32,047 nt of DNA from a virus. The position numbers were made by a program, and so were the translations under genes. The stretch lies in IMG/VR virus record IMGVR_UViG_3300007770_000057, positions 1-32,047 of that record; one strand, 5' to 3'. Shown one piece after another: positions 15,876 through 25,641 of the stretch. The first letter of the stretch is position 1. Each line of letters starts with the position of its first letter. A model generated the notes under the pieces. The model was not told the DNA's origin. It saw only the letters and a program-made list of their open reading frames with translations, and did no database searches.

Positions 15876-17354
15876 ATGGGAACATCGACAACAACACCAC
15901 CTTCAGGAACAACATCAGACCCAGTACCTAGTCTGTATTTGTCTGATACATTTTATACATGGTATAATAATACCAATGATTTGATTAACAAAGTAAATCC
16001 GATTGAGGTCTATACCATTCGTGGTATTACTCATAGTGACCATAGTGTTACCTATCAAGCAGGTGGTACTAATGATTTCGAAGGTGTTACCCTTGATGAT
16101 TTAGGAAATGGTAACTGGAGAATTGGTTACATCCTTCCAGAGAAGATTACTGGTGGTCATACTTGGTATCAACATGCTGATTTTAAAAAGGGCCCATCTG
16201 GTCACATTGCAAATAGTTTTTGTGGTAGAACTGGTGAAATCGTTGGTGCGAATACCGTAAGTGGTAGATATCCAGAAATAACTGGTGGTACAGGTAATAT
16301 TACTGGTTGTGTCATCGAAATTAATAGTCTTTTGGCATCAGCAGGTGGTACTATCTCCCTTACTGCGGGTGACATTTCTGGTTCTCTTGGACGTGCTACT
16401 GGCCCACAAGGTTACATATTAGGTTCGACTGTTGATGGGTCACCAATCCAAGAACCAATCAGATTGTTCCAAGGTTACGTTGATACCTTACAGGATGCTT
16501 TGTTTTTGGTAGGACATGCGGGTGACACAGCAGGTATTGGTTCTCCACCGAGAGCAGTATTCGGTAGCAGTACAGTACCTTCTCACCCAAGCCATTCGAG
16601 TTCTTTGGTAACAATTGATTCGATAGGTATGTCTGGTGCTTCATATGACCAACACGGTCTTGTAATTAGCCAAAACCTCAATAAAGGGTATCATATTAAG
16701 TCCTCCACTGGTGGATTTGGTCTAGCGGCCTCTGGAGGCGTCTACATTGATATTCAAAGCGGTGCAGGTAACACTGGTTCATTTGTTATCAAAAAATCTA
16801 CTGTTGCAGAATCTGGATACTCTGCAGGTACTGAATTGTTTAAAATAGACCCCGACAGTACCATGCATTTAACTAACATAATTCAAGATTCTGCAAGCAA
16901 CACAGCAACTGGCGTATCGGCTGGATATTTTTTAATTTCTGATGCTAACAGTAAAATGGTATGGAAGAATGCACCAGAGGGTGCATGGGAGTATTCTACT
17001 GACTCTGTCATAGAGAATGCACAATGGTTCAAACTGAATAATGTTCCTGATAATGTCATAGGGTCGACCGATAGTCACATGTTAACAGTTTATTGGAGTA
17101 ATGGTTCAGCCCAAGGTCAATATTCCCCAACTGGTACAATGAAGGTGCAAACCACGGCCGACAGTGCCGACGCAGTTACCATTTCAAATACAGTAACATT
17201 CCACGGAAACGGCTCTAATGATGGCGGAGGTACTATAATTAACAAAGTATTTGGCGAAAAAACGATGCTTGTTGAACCCAATGGTCATGCTGGCCAGTTC
17301 TATATCTATCACAGCCCAAGAGGTGGAAACCTTGAATACTATATATGGTCATAA
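15876..17354 (+). CDS. Putative tail fibre / virion surface protein
   Basis: A 492-residue Gly/Ser/Thr-rich protein. After a Pro/Thr-rich start, residues 19-50 read LYLSDTFYTWYNNTNDLINKVNP, an N-terminal pattern I associate with marine phage tail or neck fibre proteins and a candidate attachment domain. Residues 70-330 are repetitive beta-type sequence with many GG turns. Residues about 315-375 have fibre-like segments (GTELFKIDPDSTMHL, then GYFLISDANSKMVWKN) seen in many phage fibres. The C-terminus ends GGNLEYYIWS, a compact aromatic end that may be a trimer cap. It follows its own late promoter at 15847. Position before gp13 resembles T4 wac (fibritin), but there is no fibritin-like coiled coil, so equivalence is not claimed. 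Confidence 0.6.
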   Translation: MGTSTTTPPSGTTSDPVPSLYLSDTFYTWYNNTNDLINKVNPIEVYTIRGITHSDHSVTYQAGGTNDFEGVTLDDLGNGNWRIGYILPEKITGGHTWYQHADFKKGPSGHIANSFCGRTGEIVGANTVSGRYPEITGGTGNITGCVIEINSLLASAGGTISLTAGDISGSLGRATGPQGYILGSTVDGSPIQEPIRLFQGYVDTLQDALFLVGHAGDTAGIGSPPRAVFGSSTVPSHPSHSSSLVTIDSIGMSGASYDQHGLVISQNLNKGYHIKSSTGGFGLAASGGVYIDIQSGAGNTGSFVIKKSTVAESGYSAGTELFKIDPDSTMHLTNIIQDSASNTATGVSAGYFLISDANSKMVWKNAPEGAWEYSTDSVIENAQWFKLNNVPDNVIGSTDSHMLTVYWSNGSAQGQYSPTGTMKVQTTADSADAVTISNTVTFHGNGSNDGGGTIINKVFGEKTMLVEPNGHAGQFYIYHSPRGGNLEYYIWS

Positions 17355-17389
17355 CAAAAATGAAAAAAAGGTTAAATTAATAAAAAAAT

Positions 17390-18397
17390 ATGGCATCAAA
17401 AACAATAAGATATAGTTATTTACTAACAGGTGGTAGAGTGAGTGGCGGCTCTGGTGGAACACCAGACAACGATGACCTTACCGAACATGGTGCGAGTACG
17501 TATAGAACATATACTGTAGGTATCGATGATAAATTTTCAAAAGGAGATTCTAAACGAGCAAGAGGCAGTGTGATGGAAGCACTTGGACCATATCCATATG
17601 GAACAGAATATATATTATACGCTGAAGGTGGATGCGGTGATTTTGTTTTGGGTACTACTTGCCAACAGCAAGTTGGTGGTGAAACATTAAATGCAATAGT
17701 GACATTATGGGAACACACTACTAGCCATAACTTTAACATTTGGCCAGGTAATACAAATGGATATATTCTTGGTATAGCAAATGTTGGCCCGACTGGTGGT
17801 ACAGGACTCAACGGGCCGACGGGGCCTGGACACAGTGGTGGTTACACAGCCAATAGTGCAGGTACTGGTGGAAAAGTTTTTCATGGTACTACACATGGTT
17901 GGTCTGGTGGTGGTTGTTCTTGGGATGTTAGGGACATAAATAGAATAATAAATCCAGACGATTACAGAACTGTATGTACAGATTTCGAAATAGATGCTAT
18001 CACCCAAGGTATTGATTATACTGCTTTATTATATAATGAAAGTGGTAATACACTGGATTTGACCAACACCATTACCCACATGGAAGAGTTAAAACATAAA
18101 ATATATAACAACCACACTATTTACGGTACTGCCAATGCGAATTTTTCTATAAGTGGATGTGTAATAATGGATTCCAACGGAGATTCTTTTACTATAAATG
18201 CTATTTCAGGTGGAACACCAGATAATGGTAATGTATCTCAGTTTACTACTCTTTATTATCATTGGTCTATAGCCGATGATGCATTTGATGTAATTAGAGA
18301 TGGAATTCTTTCTGACTATACAGCAGGAACTGGTGGTAGCCAAGGAGCATTAGATTCTGTTCATAAATTACGAACACTATACGATAGCAGGAATTGA
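17390..18397 (+). CDS. Putative virion protein, Gly-rich, unknown
   Basis: I do not recognise a family for this 335-residue protein. Residues 1-40 (IRYSYLLTGGRVSGGSGG...DDLTEHGAST) look extended. The middle has aromatic/Gly segments and a short GPTGGTGLNGPTGPG stretch (about 137-151) that recalls collagen-like fibre sequence but is too brief to be a collagen domain. Residues 170-240 hold a likely folded core with CSWDVRDINRIINPDDYRT and a helical ITHMEELKHKIYN. The C-terminus DSVHKLRTLYDSRN is helical. There are five or so cysteines, unusual for this set of proteins. Position between a fibre-like protein and gp13 suggests an outer-baseplate, neck or fibre role. The start AAATATGGCA has no Shine-Dalgarno. 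Confidence 0.5.
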   Translation: MASKTIRYSYLLTGGRVSGGSGGTPDNDDLTEHGASTYRTYTVGIDDKFSKGDSKRARGSVMEALGPYPYGTEYILYAEGGCGDFVLGTTCQQQVGGETLNAIVTLWEHTTSHNFNIWPGNTNGYILGIANVGPTGGTGLNGPTGPGHSGGYTANSAGTGGKVFHGTTHGWSGGGCSWDVRDINRIINPDDYRTVCTDFEIDAITQGIDYTALLYNESGNTLDLTNTITHMEELKHKIYNNHTIYGTANANFSISGCVIMDSNGDSFTINAISGGTPDNGNVSQFTTLYYHWSIADDAFDVIRDGILSDYTAGTGGSQGALDSVHKLRTLYDSRN

Positions 18398-18406
18398 ACA
18401 TAAAAT

Positions 18407-19156
18407 ATGGCTACACCAACATCCAGACAGACTCTTAAAGAATACTCACTACGAAGGTTGGGTCATCCTGTCATCGAAATTAATATTGATGACTCTCAGA
18501 TGGAAGATAACCTTGATGATGCTATCCAATTCTTCCAAGAATACCACTTTGATGGTGTGCTTCAAGTATATTTAAAACACCAAGTCACATCAAGTGATAT
18601 AACTAATGGTTATATAGACATGGATGCTGTTGATTCGAATGTAGTTTCTGTAACTAAACTATTCAATCTCGCTGTAAACTCAGTAAATCTCTTCGATGTT
18701 TCCTACCAACTTGCATTGAACGACTTCTTTGGTACTTTTACTTCAGGTACTTTAACTAATTACACACTAAACAAGCAACACCTAGAAATGTTGGAAGACA
18801 TTTTAGACCCAGAAAAGAATATACGATTTAATAAGGTGCAAAATAGATTATATGGTGATTTTAATTGGAGCGATGATTTGGATGCTGATGATTATCTTGT
18901 TATAGAAGCATATTCAAAGTTAGACCCAGAAACTTATACAGAAATTTATAATGATAGACTATTAAAAAAATATACTACTGCATTATTTAAAAGAACATGG
19001 GGCAGTAACTTATCGAAATTTGAAGGTGTTCAATTGCCTGGCGGAATCCAATTTAACGGTCAAAGGATTTTGGATGAGGCTAGAGAAGAAATTCAAAAGA
19101 TAGAAGAAGAGGTGCAAGAAACTTATGAATTACCACCAGACTTCAGTGTAGGATAA
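18407..19156 (+). CDS. gp13: Neck protein gp13
   Basis: A 249-residue neck protein, shorter than T4 gp13 (309 aa). gp13 binds below the portal after packaging and, with gp14, closes the head and accepts the tail. The N-terminus carries the conserved family pattern LKEYSLRRLGHPVIEINI (10-27), EDNLDDAIQFFQEYHFDG (33-50) and a later YDRLLKKYTTALFKRTWG-like segment (here NDRLLKKYTTALFKRTWG, about 184-201). The C-terminus is a charged helix (DEAREEIQKIEEEVQETY). It begins the gp13-gp14-gp15-gp16-gp17 order that is fixed in T4-like phages. The start ATAAAATATGGCT has no Shine-Dalgarno and lies nine bases after the previous stop. Confidence 0.9.
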   Translation: MATPTSRQTLKEYSLRRLGHPVIEINIDDSQMEDNLDDAIQFFQEYHFDGVLQVYLKHQVTSSDITNGYIDMDAVDSNVVSVTKLFNLAVNSVNLFDVSYQLALNDFFGTFTSGTLTNYTLNKQHLEMLEDILDPEKNIRFNKVQNRLYGDFNWSDDLDADDYLVIEAYSKLDPETYTEIYNDRLLKKYTTALFKRTWGSNLSKFEGVQLPGGIQFNGQRILDEAREEIQKIEEEVQETYELPPDFSVG

Positions 19157-19175
19157 AAGGGGTTAAATAACATTT

Positions 19176-20048
19176 ATGGCTATTAATCCACATTTTAAAC
19201 CCCAAAAAGGTGAACAAGATATAATTGAAGACTTGACCGTAGAAACGATTAAAATTCACGGTCATGATTTTATATATTTACCAAGAACACTAGTTAAAGA
19301 AGATGAATTGTTTGGTGAAGATGTACTATCTAAATTCACCAATGGGATAGAGTTGGAAATGTATATTGAATCTGTAGACGGATTTGAGGGCGAAGGTGAT
19401 TTTATCTCTAAATTTGGTCTTGAAATTAGGGATTCGATGAGTTTGGTATTGTCTAAGAAAAGATTTACACAAGAGGTGACACCTGTAGTACCTACTGTTT
19501 TAACTCCTAGAGAGGGGGATTTGATTTATTTTCCCAAAACACAGGGTATTTTTGAAATCAAATTCGTAGAACATGAAAACCCATTCTACCAATTAAACAA
19601 ACTATATACCTATAAACTTTCATGTGAGTTATTCCAATACAGTCAAGAAGATATCGATACTGGTTGGACAAATGTGGATAAAATTGAATCCGACAGGATG
19701 GATTTTGTCGTTGAATTAACTATGACTGGTGGTGTAACTGGTACGTTTGAAACTGGTGAATATATATTTGATAATGCAACGTATGCTACTTCAACCAACA
19801 CCGCAGAAGTTATCAAATGGACATCTTCTACTAAGGTTATGCAAATTGCAGGTCAATCTGGTAATATCGGACTGGTTGGGGTCACAGGACAATGTGGTGG
19901 ATATGCAGTTGTCGGTTCTACAGCATCACCATCAACTACTACTGTCATCCCTACAGACACCTATTCCGATAATAGGGATTTCCAAATTGAAGCAGATGAT
20001 ATATTTGACTTTACTGACCAAGACCCATTCTCAGAGGGTAATTATTAA
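19176..20048 (+). CDS. gp14: Neck protein gp14
   Basis: A 290-residue head-completion protein (T4 gp14 is 256 aa) that works with gp13 at the head-tail neck. Family features are NPHFKPQKGEQDIIEDL (4-20), VETIKIHGHDFIYLPR (22-37), EDELFGED (42-49) and a middle block PREGDLIYFPKTQGIFEIKFVEHENPFY (111-138). After the conserved core, residues 191-248 form an extra beta module (FETGEY...AEVIKW...) similar to modules in the gp8 and gp7-like proteins, which accounts for the extra length over T4. An AGGGG lies about 12 bases before the ATG, rather far for a good site. The stop overlaps the gp15 start by one base (TAATG). Confidence 0.92.
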   Translation: MAINPHFKPQKGEQDIIEDLTVETIKIHGHDFIYLPRTLVKEDELFGEDVLSKFTNGIELEMYIESVDGFEGEGDFISKFGLEIRDSMSLVLSKKRFTQEVTPVVPTVLTPREGDLIYFPKTQGIFEIKFVEHENPFYQLNKLYTYKLSCELFQYSQEDIDTGWTNVDKIESDRMDFVVELTMTGGVTGTFETGEYIFDNATYATSTNTAEVIKWTSSTKVMQIAGQSGNIGLVGVTGQCGGYAVVGSTASPSTTTVIPTDTYSDNRDFQIEADDIFDFTDQDPFSEGNY

Positions 20049-20886
20049 TGTTTGAGATTTTTTATAACAAAGCAGTAAGAAAACTCACAGTAGCAATGGG
20101 TTCTCTGTTCAACAATATTCATGTTGTAAGAACCGATGCTGATGGTGATATCACATCTCAAATTCGTGTACCCTTAGGTTACGGGCCGAAAGAAAAATGG
20201 ATTAGAAGACTTAGAGAATCCAACTCTCTTGCGGATGATACTAATGATGTAGAAATTACTTTACCGAGATTAAGTTTCGAAATGAATAGTATCCATTATG
20301 ACCCTGCTAGAAAGAAAAATACCATGCAAAAAAGATGGTATAGACACACCGATAATACTAAATTATATACAAACTACATAGAAGTACCCTATGATTTTGA
20401 GTTTAGTGTTACTGCTATGGTGAAATTTATGGAAGATGGGTTGTGTATTATGGAGCAAATTTTACCATATTTCACTCCTGAGTTTACTGTTACTATCAAC
20501 TTTAATGACATTAATCAATCTGTTGATATCCCTATTATCCTTAACTCTGTAGAAGTGAATGAAGAATATGAAGGTGATTTTGATGCACGAAGATTGATTA
20601 CTTTTGACATGTCGTTCACAGCGAAATCCAACGTGTTTGGCCCAACAAAAACAAGCCAACCTATTCAAACAGCAATTGCTACTATCTGGGAGCCAAATTC
20701 ATTCTACCACGATGGTACATCTCTTGGTATGTCTGGTACAACTGCAGCCATGTCCAAACTTACTGTCGGTGTTACGGGACCAAGTGGTGCGTCTTCTGGT
20801 GTGGATACCTTCACTGGATTTACTGTGGGAACTAGAGTTTATGGTATGACTGGAGAAGATGGTATAAGTCTTGATGGAACTAATTT

Positions 20887-20890
<4 letters not shown>
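20048..20890 (+). CDS. gp15: Tail sheath stabiliser / tail terminator gp15
   Basis: A 280-residue homologue of T4 gp15 (272 aa), the hexameric ring that ends the tail tube and sheath and joins the tail to the neck. Conserved segments are MFEIFYNKAVRKLTVAMGSL (1-20), FNNIHVVR (21-28), VPLGYGPKEKWI (41-52), LPRLSFEMNSIHYDPARK (72-89) and NSVEVNEEYEGDFDARR (166-182). The conserved core ends near residue 215; a Gly/Ser/Thr-rich tail of about 60 residues follows (SGTTAAMSK... GPSGASSG...). The gene overlaps gp14 by one base and gp16 by four (ATGA), so gp14-gp15-gp16 are translationally coupled. Confidence 0.93.
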
Positions 20891-23023
<2,133 letters not shown>

Positions 23024-23035
23024 AAAACTAAAGGG

Positions 23036-23043
23036 TATAAATA
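23036..23043 (+). promoter_or_regulatory. T4-type late promoter octamer before gp18
   Basis: A perfect TATAAATA lies in the 88-base gap between gp17 and gp18, 13 bases after the gp17 stop. Predicted initiation near 23049 would give a leader of about 63 bases for the highly expressed sheath gene. Confidence 0.7.
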
Positions 23044-23096
23044 TTCACATAAAAGTATACTTATTGGTTTATATTATAGACCATAAACAAAGAATT

Positions 23097-23104
23097 AGAG
23101 GAGA
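23097..23104 (+). promoter_or_regulatory. Shine-Dalgarno of gp18
   Basis: AGAGGAGA seven bases before the ATG at 23112. The same octamer precedes gp22 and gp23. It selects this ATG over the out-of-frame ATG at 23105. Confidence 0.8.
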
Positions 23105-23111
23105 ATGAAGT

Positions 23112-24977
23112 ATGGCATTTCAAGTAAGCCCTGGCGTAGTAGTCAAGGAAGAAGACCTTTCCAGTTATATACCTGCGGTATCTTCAACCATAGCAGGTTT
23201 TGCGGGCCACTTTAGGTGGGGACCTGCGGGTGTAATAGTGACTGTAGACAGTGAAAATAACCTAAAACAGTTGTTTGGTAAACCCACAGAAACAAATTAT
23301 GAACAATGGTTTACGGCCGCAAACTTTTTGAATTATGGTAGTAATCTTAAAGTGGTAAGAACAGTTAATACTGATAGCACTGGTGCACATGCCGCCAACG
23401 CATCGGGACCATCAGGGGCTGCTTCTTCGGGGGCTGTCAAACTCACAACTAGCACATCCAACGTTGAAGCATCCAAAACCACAGCAGGTGGTTCTGGTGG
23501 TCAACAATGGCAAGCAAAATATCCTGGCTCAATGGGCGACTCTTTGAAAGTTGTCTGGTGGGACGGTGGTCACTCTGGCCCTGCAGGTTCAACACAAGCA
23601 CCACCACTTGCACATCTTGGTGTATCAGCAGGTGCTTATAAAAACTGGACATATGTGGATTATTTCACTACTAACATGCCTTTTACAACTGGTTGGGCAA
23701 ACACCTTAACTGGTAGCGACACTGTTTATGATGGTGTAAATATCGCAATTATAGATGAAGATGGTGAATTCACTGGTACTAAAGGTACTGTTGTCGAAAC
23801 ATTTAATGCTGTATCAAAGGCAAGTAATGCCAGAAATGCAGACAATACAAGCAACTACTATTTAGATGTAATCAATAATACATCAAAATATGTCTGGTCA
23901 TTAGCACATCCTTATGAGGCAACACCAAACGTTAACGCAGACCAAGGTGTTTCTGGTGGTTCACAAAACTGGGGTACAGACCTAACTGTTAGTGGTGGTA
24001 CTTACGATGTACTTTACACGGGTGCTACCTCAGGTGCTCAATTCAGTCTAGCAGGCGGTTCTGGTGAAACAACTGGTACAGTTGGTGCAGGAAGTGGTAG
24101 CACAATGGACTTCGGTCTTTTCTATGACACAGAAACAGTTGATGTTAGTGTTTTACTAGGTGGCCCTGCTAATAATACTCTTGCAGGTCAACTAGTTGAT
24201 TTAGCAGATACTAGAAAGGACTGTGTGGTGTTCCTTTCACCAGAAAAGGCAGACACGATTTCAGGTAGTACACCACTCGATGAATCAACCGCAGAAACTA
24301 ACGTTCTCGATTTCAGAAACGCACAACTAAACAAGAATAGTTCTTATGCATTCCTCGATTCTGGTTGGAAGTACATGTACGACCGTTATAACGATAAATA
24401 TCGATGGGTGCCGCTATGTGCTGATACTGCAGGTCTTGCGGTACGTTCTGATGAAGAAACAGAAACGTGGTTCTCGCCTGCGGGATTCAACCGTGGTCAA
24501 CTACGAAATGTAGTTAAACTATCATGGAATCCACGTAAAGCACATCGTGACAATCTTTATCAAGACCAAGTTAACCCAGTAGTTTCCTTCCCTGGCGAAG
24601 GTACAGTGTTATGGGGTGACAAAACACTTCTGACTAAACCAAGTGCGTTCGACCGATTGAATGTCAGAAGGTTGTTCATTGTCCTTGAAAAAGCAATATC
24701 AACAGCATCCAAATACCAAATCTTTGAACAAAACGACGAATTTACTCGTTCTAACTTCAAGGGTATGATTGAACCATTCCTTCGGGATGTTCAATCGAGA
24801 AGGGGTTTATCTGACTTCAAGGTAATCTGTGATGATACTAATAACACATCAGCAGTGGTAGATAGGAATGAATTTGTCGCTGACATCTTCATTAAGCCTA
24901 TTAAATCTATTAACTACATCACTTTGACATTTGTTGCGACTTCACAAGGTGTAGATTTCACAGAGATAGGTTCATAA
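23112..24977 (+). CDS. gp18: Tail sheath protein gp18
   Basis: A 621-residue contractile sheath protein (T4 gp18 is 659 aa) that stacks as hexamers around the tube. The N-terminus has the family signature SPGVVVKEEDLSSYIPAVSS (6-25) and AGFAGHFRWGPAG (28-40). The C-terminal domain carries FDRLNVRRLFIVLEKAI (about 515-531), FEQNDEFTRSNFKGMIEPFL, SRRGLSDFKVICDD and ends FVATSQGVDFTEIGS, which forms the inner sheath domain contacting the tube. The middle (about 95-360) is Gly/Ser/Thr-rich and variable, as expected for the protruding outer domains. It has its own late promoter and a strong Shine-Dalgarno, matching its high copy number. Codons are richer in C-ending forms than in neighbouring low-copy genes, consistent with high expression. 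Confidence 0.97.
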   Translation: MAFQVSPGVVVKEEDLSSYIPAVSSTIAGFAGHFRWGPAGVIVTVDSENNLKQLFGKPTETNYEQWFTAANFLNYGSNLKVVRTVNTDSTGAHAANASGPSGAASSGAVKLTTSTSNVEASKTTAGGSGGQQWQAKYPGSMGDSLKVVWWDGGHSGPAGSTQAPPLAHLGVSAGAYKNWTYVDYFTTNMPFTTGWANTLTGSDTVYDGVNIAIIDEDGEFTGTKGTVVETFNAVSKASNARNADNTSNYYLDVINNTSKYVWSLAHPYEATPNVNADQGVSGGSQNWGTDLTVSGGTYDVLYTGATSGAQFSLAGGSGETTGTVGAGSGSTMDFGLFYDTETVDVSVLLGGPANNTLAGQLVDLADTRKDCVVFLSPEKADTISGSTPLDESTAETNVLDFRNAQLNKNSSYAFLDSGWKYMYDRYNDKYRWVPLCADTAGLAVRSDEETETWFSPAGFNRGQLRNVVKLSWNPRKAHRDNLYQDQVNPVVSFPGEGTVLWGDKTLLTKPSAFDRLNVRRLFIVLEKAISTASKYQIFEQNDEFTRSNFKGMIEPFLRDVQSRRGLSDFKVICDDTNNTSAVVDRNEFVADIFIKPIKSINYITLTFVATSQGVDFTEIGS

Positions 24978-24983
24978 AGTTAA

Positions 24984-24991
24984 TATAAATA
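24984..24991 (+). promoter_or_regulatory. T4-type late promoter octamer before gp19
   Basis: A perfect TATAAATA seven bases after the gp18 stop, followed after five bases by AGGAGA. Predicted initiation near 24997 coincides with the start of the Shine-Dalgarno, so the leader would be about 15 bases. Confidence 0.7.
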
Positions 24992-24996
24992 ATTCT

Positions 24997-25002
24997 AGGA
25001 GA
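24997..25002 (+). promoter_or_regulatory. Shine-Dalgarno of gp19
   Basis: AGGAGA nine bases before the ATG at 25012. It sits at the predicted transcription start of the late promoter at 24984. Confidence 0.75.
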
Positions 25003-25011
25003 ACACAATAA

Positions 25012-25569
25012 ATGCGTATAGATGACTTTAAAAATGCACTAGCAAAAGGTGGTGTAAGAGCAAATCTCTTTAGGGTGATGGGTAATATTGGGAATACAAC
25101 TTTACCAAATAAAATAGGATTCCTATGCAAGGCGGCTTCTTTACCTGCATCTACTATCACACCAATCGAGGTCCCTTATAGAGGACGAAAATTGAAATTA
25201 CCTGGCGACAGGGAGTATGCTGAATGGACACTAACATTTATCAGTGATGGTGATTTTGAACTTCGTAATGCATTTGAAAAATGGATGGACGACCTAAACA
25301 AAACAGTCGATAATGTTTCAACTGAACCTTTAAACCTTAAGGGCCCGTTATTCCCAGACTGGAATATAGACCAACTAGACAGAACTGGAGAACCGATTAA
25401 ATCATATAGGTTCTTCTCCTGTTGGCCTTCGGAAGTAAGTGCAATTGATGTTACTTATGATAGTACAGACTTAGTAGAGTTTACAGTTACACTACAGTAC
25501 GTATACTTTATTACTCAAGACACCGATGAGAGTGTGGAAACAGGTATTGCAGCCTCGCCTGGCAGTTAA
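25012..25569 (+). CDS. gp19: Tail tube protein gp19
   Basis: A 185-residue tail tube protein (T4 gp19 is 163 aa). Hexamers stack to form the rigid conduit for DNA inside the sheath. Family features are MRIDDFKNAL (1-10), FLCKAASLPASTITPIEVPY (37-56), YRGRKLKLPGDREYAEWTLTF (56-76), the helix LRNAFEKWMDDLNK (84-97) and YRFFSCWPSEVSAIDVTYDS near 137-156, followed by the typical VEFTVTLQYVYF strand. The final 20 residues are an acidic and Gly/Ser tail. It follows gp18 by 34 bases with its own late promoter and AGGAGA, as expected for a high-copy protein. Confidence 0.96.
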   Translation: MRIDDFKNALAKGGVRANLFRVMGNIGNTTLPNKIGFLCKAASLPASTITPIEVPYRGRKLKLPGDREYAEWTLTFISDGDFELRNAFEKWMDDLNKTVDNVSTEPLNLKGPLFPDWNIDQLDRTGEPIKSYRFFSCWPSEVSAIDVTYDSTDLVEFTVTLQYVYFITQDTDESVETGIAASPGS

Positions 25570-25602
25570 TAACATGATATATTGTTATGGTTGGGTAATT
25601 AA

Positions 25603-25610
25603 AATAAATA
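25603..25610 (+). promoter_or_regulatory. Variant late promoter before gp20
   Basis: AATAAATA, one mismatch from TATAAATA, lies in the 72-base gap before gp20. It overlaps an A/T-only hairpin (25601-25618). Support is position and near-match only. Confidence 0.35.
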
Positions 25611-25641
25611 CTTATTTTTGTTATAGAAAGGAAGTTTAATT

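Noticed and set aside
17798-17842. Collagen-like domain (GPTGGTGLNGPTGPG)
   Set aside because: Too short and irregular for a collagen triple helix; ordinary Gly-rich structural sequence is sufficient.
17934-17941. CATAAATA as a late promoter inside the 335-residue gene
   Set aside because: One mismatch, deep within coding sequence and not upstream of a gene start.
25601-25618. AAAATAA-ATAC-TTATTTT hairpin followed by T, as a terminator before gp20
   Set aside because: The stem has only A-T pairs and would be weak. It overlaps a late-promoter-like AATAAATA, which explains the composition better.
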